DNA of 33,237 nt from Verrucomicrobium sp. BvORR106. Its GTDB lineage: Bacteria; Verrucomicrobiota; Verrucomicrobiia; Verrucomicrobiales; Verrucomicrobiaceae. The translations under genes were made by a program, and so were the position numbers. Position 1 is the stretch's first letter. Each line of letters opens with the position of its first letter. Positions 31,143-33,237 of the stretch are shown piece by piece. The notes beneath the pieces are model-generated. The model was not told the origin of the DNA. It made no database searches and saw nothing but the letters and a program-made list of their open reading frames with translations. The stretch is taken from assembly GCF_000739655.1 (NCBI RefSeq), contig NZ_BATR01000174.1, positions 1-33,237 of the forward strand, read 5' to 3'.

Positions 31143-31214
31143 CATCACTCCATCACTCCATCACTCCATCACTCCATCACTCCGCATTCCTAATTCCTAA
31201 TTCCTAATTCCTAA
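31143..31214. repeat. Tandem repeats: CATCACTC x5 and TTCCTAA x4
   Basis: Five exact copies of CATCACTC (31143-31182) are followed after four bases by four exact copies of TTCCTAA (31187-31214). The array lies just downstream of the leftward dehydrogenase gene. Such runs could vary in number between strains by slippage. Confidence 0.85.
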
Positions 31215-31225
31215 CTTCTTCCCCC

Positions 31226-32023
31226 TCACCCCTGCAACAACGACTGCGCCCCATCGATGTACACCTCCGTCCCCGTAACGTGGGAAGATAGATCCGAAGC
31301 CAGAAACCACACCAACTCCGCCACCTGACCCGCCGTGCCTGAGCACCCACCCGTGAGCGGCACATTCCCCTGCGGAAACTCAACTGGCAGGTGAATCCCT
31401 TCCAGCTCCCGCTTCTCGGTTGACTCATCGATCCGACTCTCAATCGCTCCCGGGCAGATGACATTGACCCGGATGCGATGTCGCGCCAGCTCCAGCGCCA
31501 GCATCTTCACCAGGGCCACCTGACCCGCCTTGGAGCACGCATAGGCCGTGGCTCCGGAGTTGCTAAAAATACGGGTGCCGTTGATCGACGCCGTCACCAC
31601 CACGGACCCGCCAGCTTGCTTCATGAAGGGCACCGCATGCTTGATCGTCAGGAAAGTTCCTTTGAGGTTGATCGCCAGGGTCTCGTCCCATTCCTTTTCC
31701 TCAATCAGTTCGATCGGTGCCCACACACCATTGATCCCCGCATTCGCAAAGACCATGTCAATCTGCCCCTCCACCCCTGCCGCTTGAGCCATGGCGGCCT
31801 TCACCTCTGCATCCCTGGCCACATCCACCACGATGGGAACCGCCTCGCCGCCGCTGTGCAGAATCTCCTCCGCCGTGCACTGGATCTCCTCTGCGGTACG
31901 CCCCAGCACCAACACCTTGGCACCGGCATGGGCCAGGATCTTTGCGGTGCTCTTGCCCAGACCGGAACCAGCTCCCGTGACCACGGCGACTCGCCCCTTC
32001 AAGCTATCCGCAGGAATCACCAT
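31226..32023 (-). CDS. Short-chain dehydrogenase/reductase (SDR)
   Basis: A 265-residue classical SDR: cofactor motif TGAGSGLG (16-23), NAG at 94-96, catalytic S146, and Y161-x-x-x-K165 (YACSK). The first strand ends in LVLGRTAEE, where a basic Arg42 hints at NADP. The C-terminal VTGTEVYIDGAQSLL is typical. It reduces or oxidises a hydroxyl/carbonyl group; substrate unknown. Single gene, no clear operon partner. Confidence 0.9.
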   Translation of the reverse strand: MVIPADSLKGRVAVVTGAGSGLGKSTAKILAHAGAKVLVLGRTAEEIQCTAEEILHSGGEAVPIVVDVARDAEVKAAMAQAAGVEGQIDMVFANAGINGVWAPIELIEEKEWDETLAINLKGTFLTIKHAVPFMKQAGGSVVVTASINGTRIFSNSGATAYACSKAGQVALVKMLALELARHRIRVNVICPGAIESRIDESTEKRELEGIHLPVEFPQGNVPLTGGCSGTAGQVAELVWFLASDLSSHVTGTEVYIDGAQSLLQG

Positions 32024-32071
32024 GATCTCAGTGAGTTGAGGTTATCTTCTACACGTGCTCTTTCTCTCTGC

Positions 32072-32117
32072 AAAAAGGCCCCCTCACCAATCACATAGGC
32101 AGATCAGCAAGGGGGCC
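32072..32117 (-). terminator. Intrinsic terminator of the DUF4142 gene
   Basis: On the reverse strand GGCCCCCT (from 32117) and AGGGGGCC (to 32077) form an 8-bp stem followed by TTTTTG. It lies between the DUF4142 stop (32179) and the dehydrogenase start (32023). Confidence 0.75.
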
Positions 32118-32178
32118 GGGGAATTTTGTTTATCTACAGAAGCCTGGCGATACCACTTCGCTGACTTCTGAGGGAACG

Positions 32179-32700
32179 CTAGAGCTTTGCTTCCAGCGCC
32201 TGGGCTTCTTCAAGGTGCGACTTCAAGGTCGGGAGAGTTTTGTCCACCCAGGCTTTCAGCTCACCATCCTTGGAATCCGCGGAGGCGTTCTCAAAGTTCT
32301 TGATGGATTTCTTGTGGCTGGAGATCAAGCCCTGCAGGAACTCCTTGTCGAAGTTCTTGCCACTCTGTTTCTCCAAGCCCTGCACCTTGTCCGAGGCATC
32401 TGCTGGAGCGGCCGCAGAGAGCTGCACCCCCTTCTTCTCGGCGAAAGAGGTCAGTTCGTTGTTCACAGCGGTGTGATGCTTGATCAGCGTCTCAGCGAAG
32501 GCCTTCACATCAGCATGCTCCGCCTTCTTCACGCCAAGTTCGGCAACTTTCACTTCGCTCATCCCGCTCTGGGCAGCAGTCTTCACGAATTTCTGATCAG
32601 CAGCGTTCAGAGCGCTCTTCTCATCGGCAGAAGCTGTGGCGAGCATGGCAAAGCCAGCAAGCACGGCTGCGGCAATAGTAGGTAGGGTCAATGTTTTCAT
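32179..32700 (-). CDS. DUF4142 exported ferritin-like protein
   Basis: A 173-residue helical protein with signal peptide (MKTLTLPTIAAAVLAGFAML, cleaved near ATASA). The DUF4142 pattern is clear: NAADQKFVKTAAQSGMSEVK, HADVKAFAETLIKHHTAVNN, and GKNFDKEFLQGLISSHKKSI with two conserved His. DUF4142 proteins are ferritin-like four-helix bundles in the periplasm, often stress related; a metal site is possible. A strong terminator follows. Confidence 0.9.
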   Translation of the reverse strand: MKTLTLPTIAAAVLAGFAMLATASADEKSALNAADQKFVKTAAQSGMSEVKVAELGVKKAEHADVKAFAETLIKHHTAVNNELTSFAEKKGVQLSAAAPADASDKVQGLEKQSGKNFDKEFLQGLISSHKKSIKNFENASADSKDGELKAWVDKTLPTLKSHLEEAQALEAKL

Positions 32701-33237
32701 GGGTCAGTCTGTTTGGTGTTGTTGACGTCATCGACAACACCCGAGGATCGCTCTCTTGACTCCACACGGATGGATCTAATCGTAAATTTTTGAGTGTGGC
32801 ATATTGGTTGCCCATCACAATAGATGCCCACGCCAACAGAGCGCCAAATCAAACCAAATGCGTCAATTCCTTTAACCTGATGGGCGACTCAGGGAAACGC
32901 CCGACAAATGGCCAGGGCCGGAGAAGCTCCGGGAGCGCACGCATCTTGGGGGGCAACCAAACATACATGCAACATCGCATTCGAACGACATGGAGGCGTT
33001 GAAGGCATTAGGCAGAAAGCAGATGCTGTCGGCCTTCCCACCTGATCATCCTTTGCGGAGGCACCCAGGGTTGACTCGCTTAGGGCTCGTCCAACCACTG
33101 GGCTGTGTTAGAGATCCCCGCTGGGGATCAACTTCGAACTGAGACGGCGCAACAAGGTACTCGACCGAAGCTCTTCCTCGAAGATGATGCGGCCACAAGC
33201 TCAACGTTGGCGGCCCGATGCCGGAGGCATCTCAGCT
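32701..33237. other. Gene-poor end with repeat-like hairpins
   Basis: No gene is evident in these 537 bases, apart from the DUF4142 upstream region. Two perfect hairpins are GATCCCC-GCT-GGGGATC (33113-33129) and GATGCC-GGA-GGCATC (33217-33231). The stretch CACCCAGGG (33062-33070) to CACTGGGCTGTGTTAGAG resembles a dispersed repeat phrase common in Verrucomicrobia and related phyla. The right end may continue into such a repeat. Confidence 0.45.

Noticed and set aside
31143..31214. CRISPR-like appearance of repeated units
   Set aside because: Units are 7-8 bases and directly adjacent without spacers, so they are simple tandem repeats.
32790..33098. Short frames on both strands near the right end
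   Set aside because: About 70 codons each, no recognisable features, and they run through repeat-like hairpin DNA.

Overview
The window comes from a GC-rich bacterium, most likely of the phylum Verrucomicrobiota and near Verrucomicrobium/Roseimicrobium. The indicators are a prepilin-like protein with a C-terminal ADGH motif, a PEP-CTERM-sorted surface protein, a DUF1080 protein, a planctomycete/verrucomicrobial-type secreted glycosidase-like protein, and intergenic repeats typical of these genomes. Most start codons follow a pyrimidine-rich leader rather than a Shine-Dalgarno sequence. I found no rRNA, tRNA, CRISPR array or insertion sequence.

Layout. 1-1392: a LysR regulator cut by the window edge, divergent from a methyltransferase, with palindromic operators between them. 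1398-11613: a metal-acquisition region, probably for zinc. It holds a translationally coupled pseudopilin and choice-of-anchor M surface protein; a leftward coupled operon (CzcO-like flavoprotein, a protein of unknown family, a FeoB-like transporter); and a rightward group (histidine-rich outer-membrane barrel, ZnuA-type binding protein, small membrane-anchored protein, histidine-tailed ABC ATPase, ABC permease). A 15-bp operator of form TGCAA-N5-TTGCA occurs twice before the pseudopilin and twice between the flavoprotein and barrel genes, which suggests one Fur/Zur-type regulon. 11640-14130: a small unknown secreted protein, a gene-poor block with hairpins, and a secreted glycosidase-like protein.

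14423-16924: the most interesting locus. Two different CesT-like type III secretion chaperones flank a 418-residue protein whose C-terminus is an R-S-E class mono-ADP-ribosyltransferase, with a 62-residue proline-rich protein in between. This looks like a stand-alone type III effector/chaperone island; no secretion apparatus genes are in the window. 17222-19710: a coupled run of small genes (DUF4919, VOC/glyoxalase, membrane protein, SRPBCC) and a lower-GC unknown gene with paired cysteines.

19738-24548: an orphan EboE-type TIM barrel, divergent from an ATP-grasp / alpha-E / transglutaminase triad. 24668-25666: a DUF1080 protein. 25856-28437: a divergent cell-wall pair, a four-LysM protein and an N-acetylmuramoyl-L-alanine amidase. 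28486-30858: an amino-acid ABC permease and ATPase without a binding protein, then a creatininase-family amidohydrolase. 31226-32700: a short-chain dehydrogenase and a DUF4142 protein. The last 530 bases hold only repeat-like hairpins.
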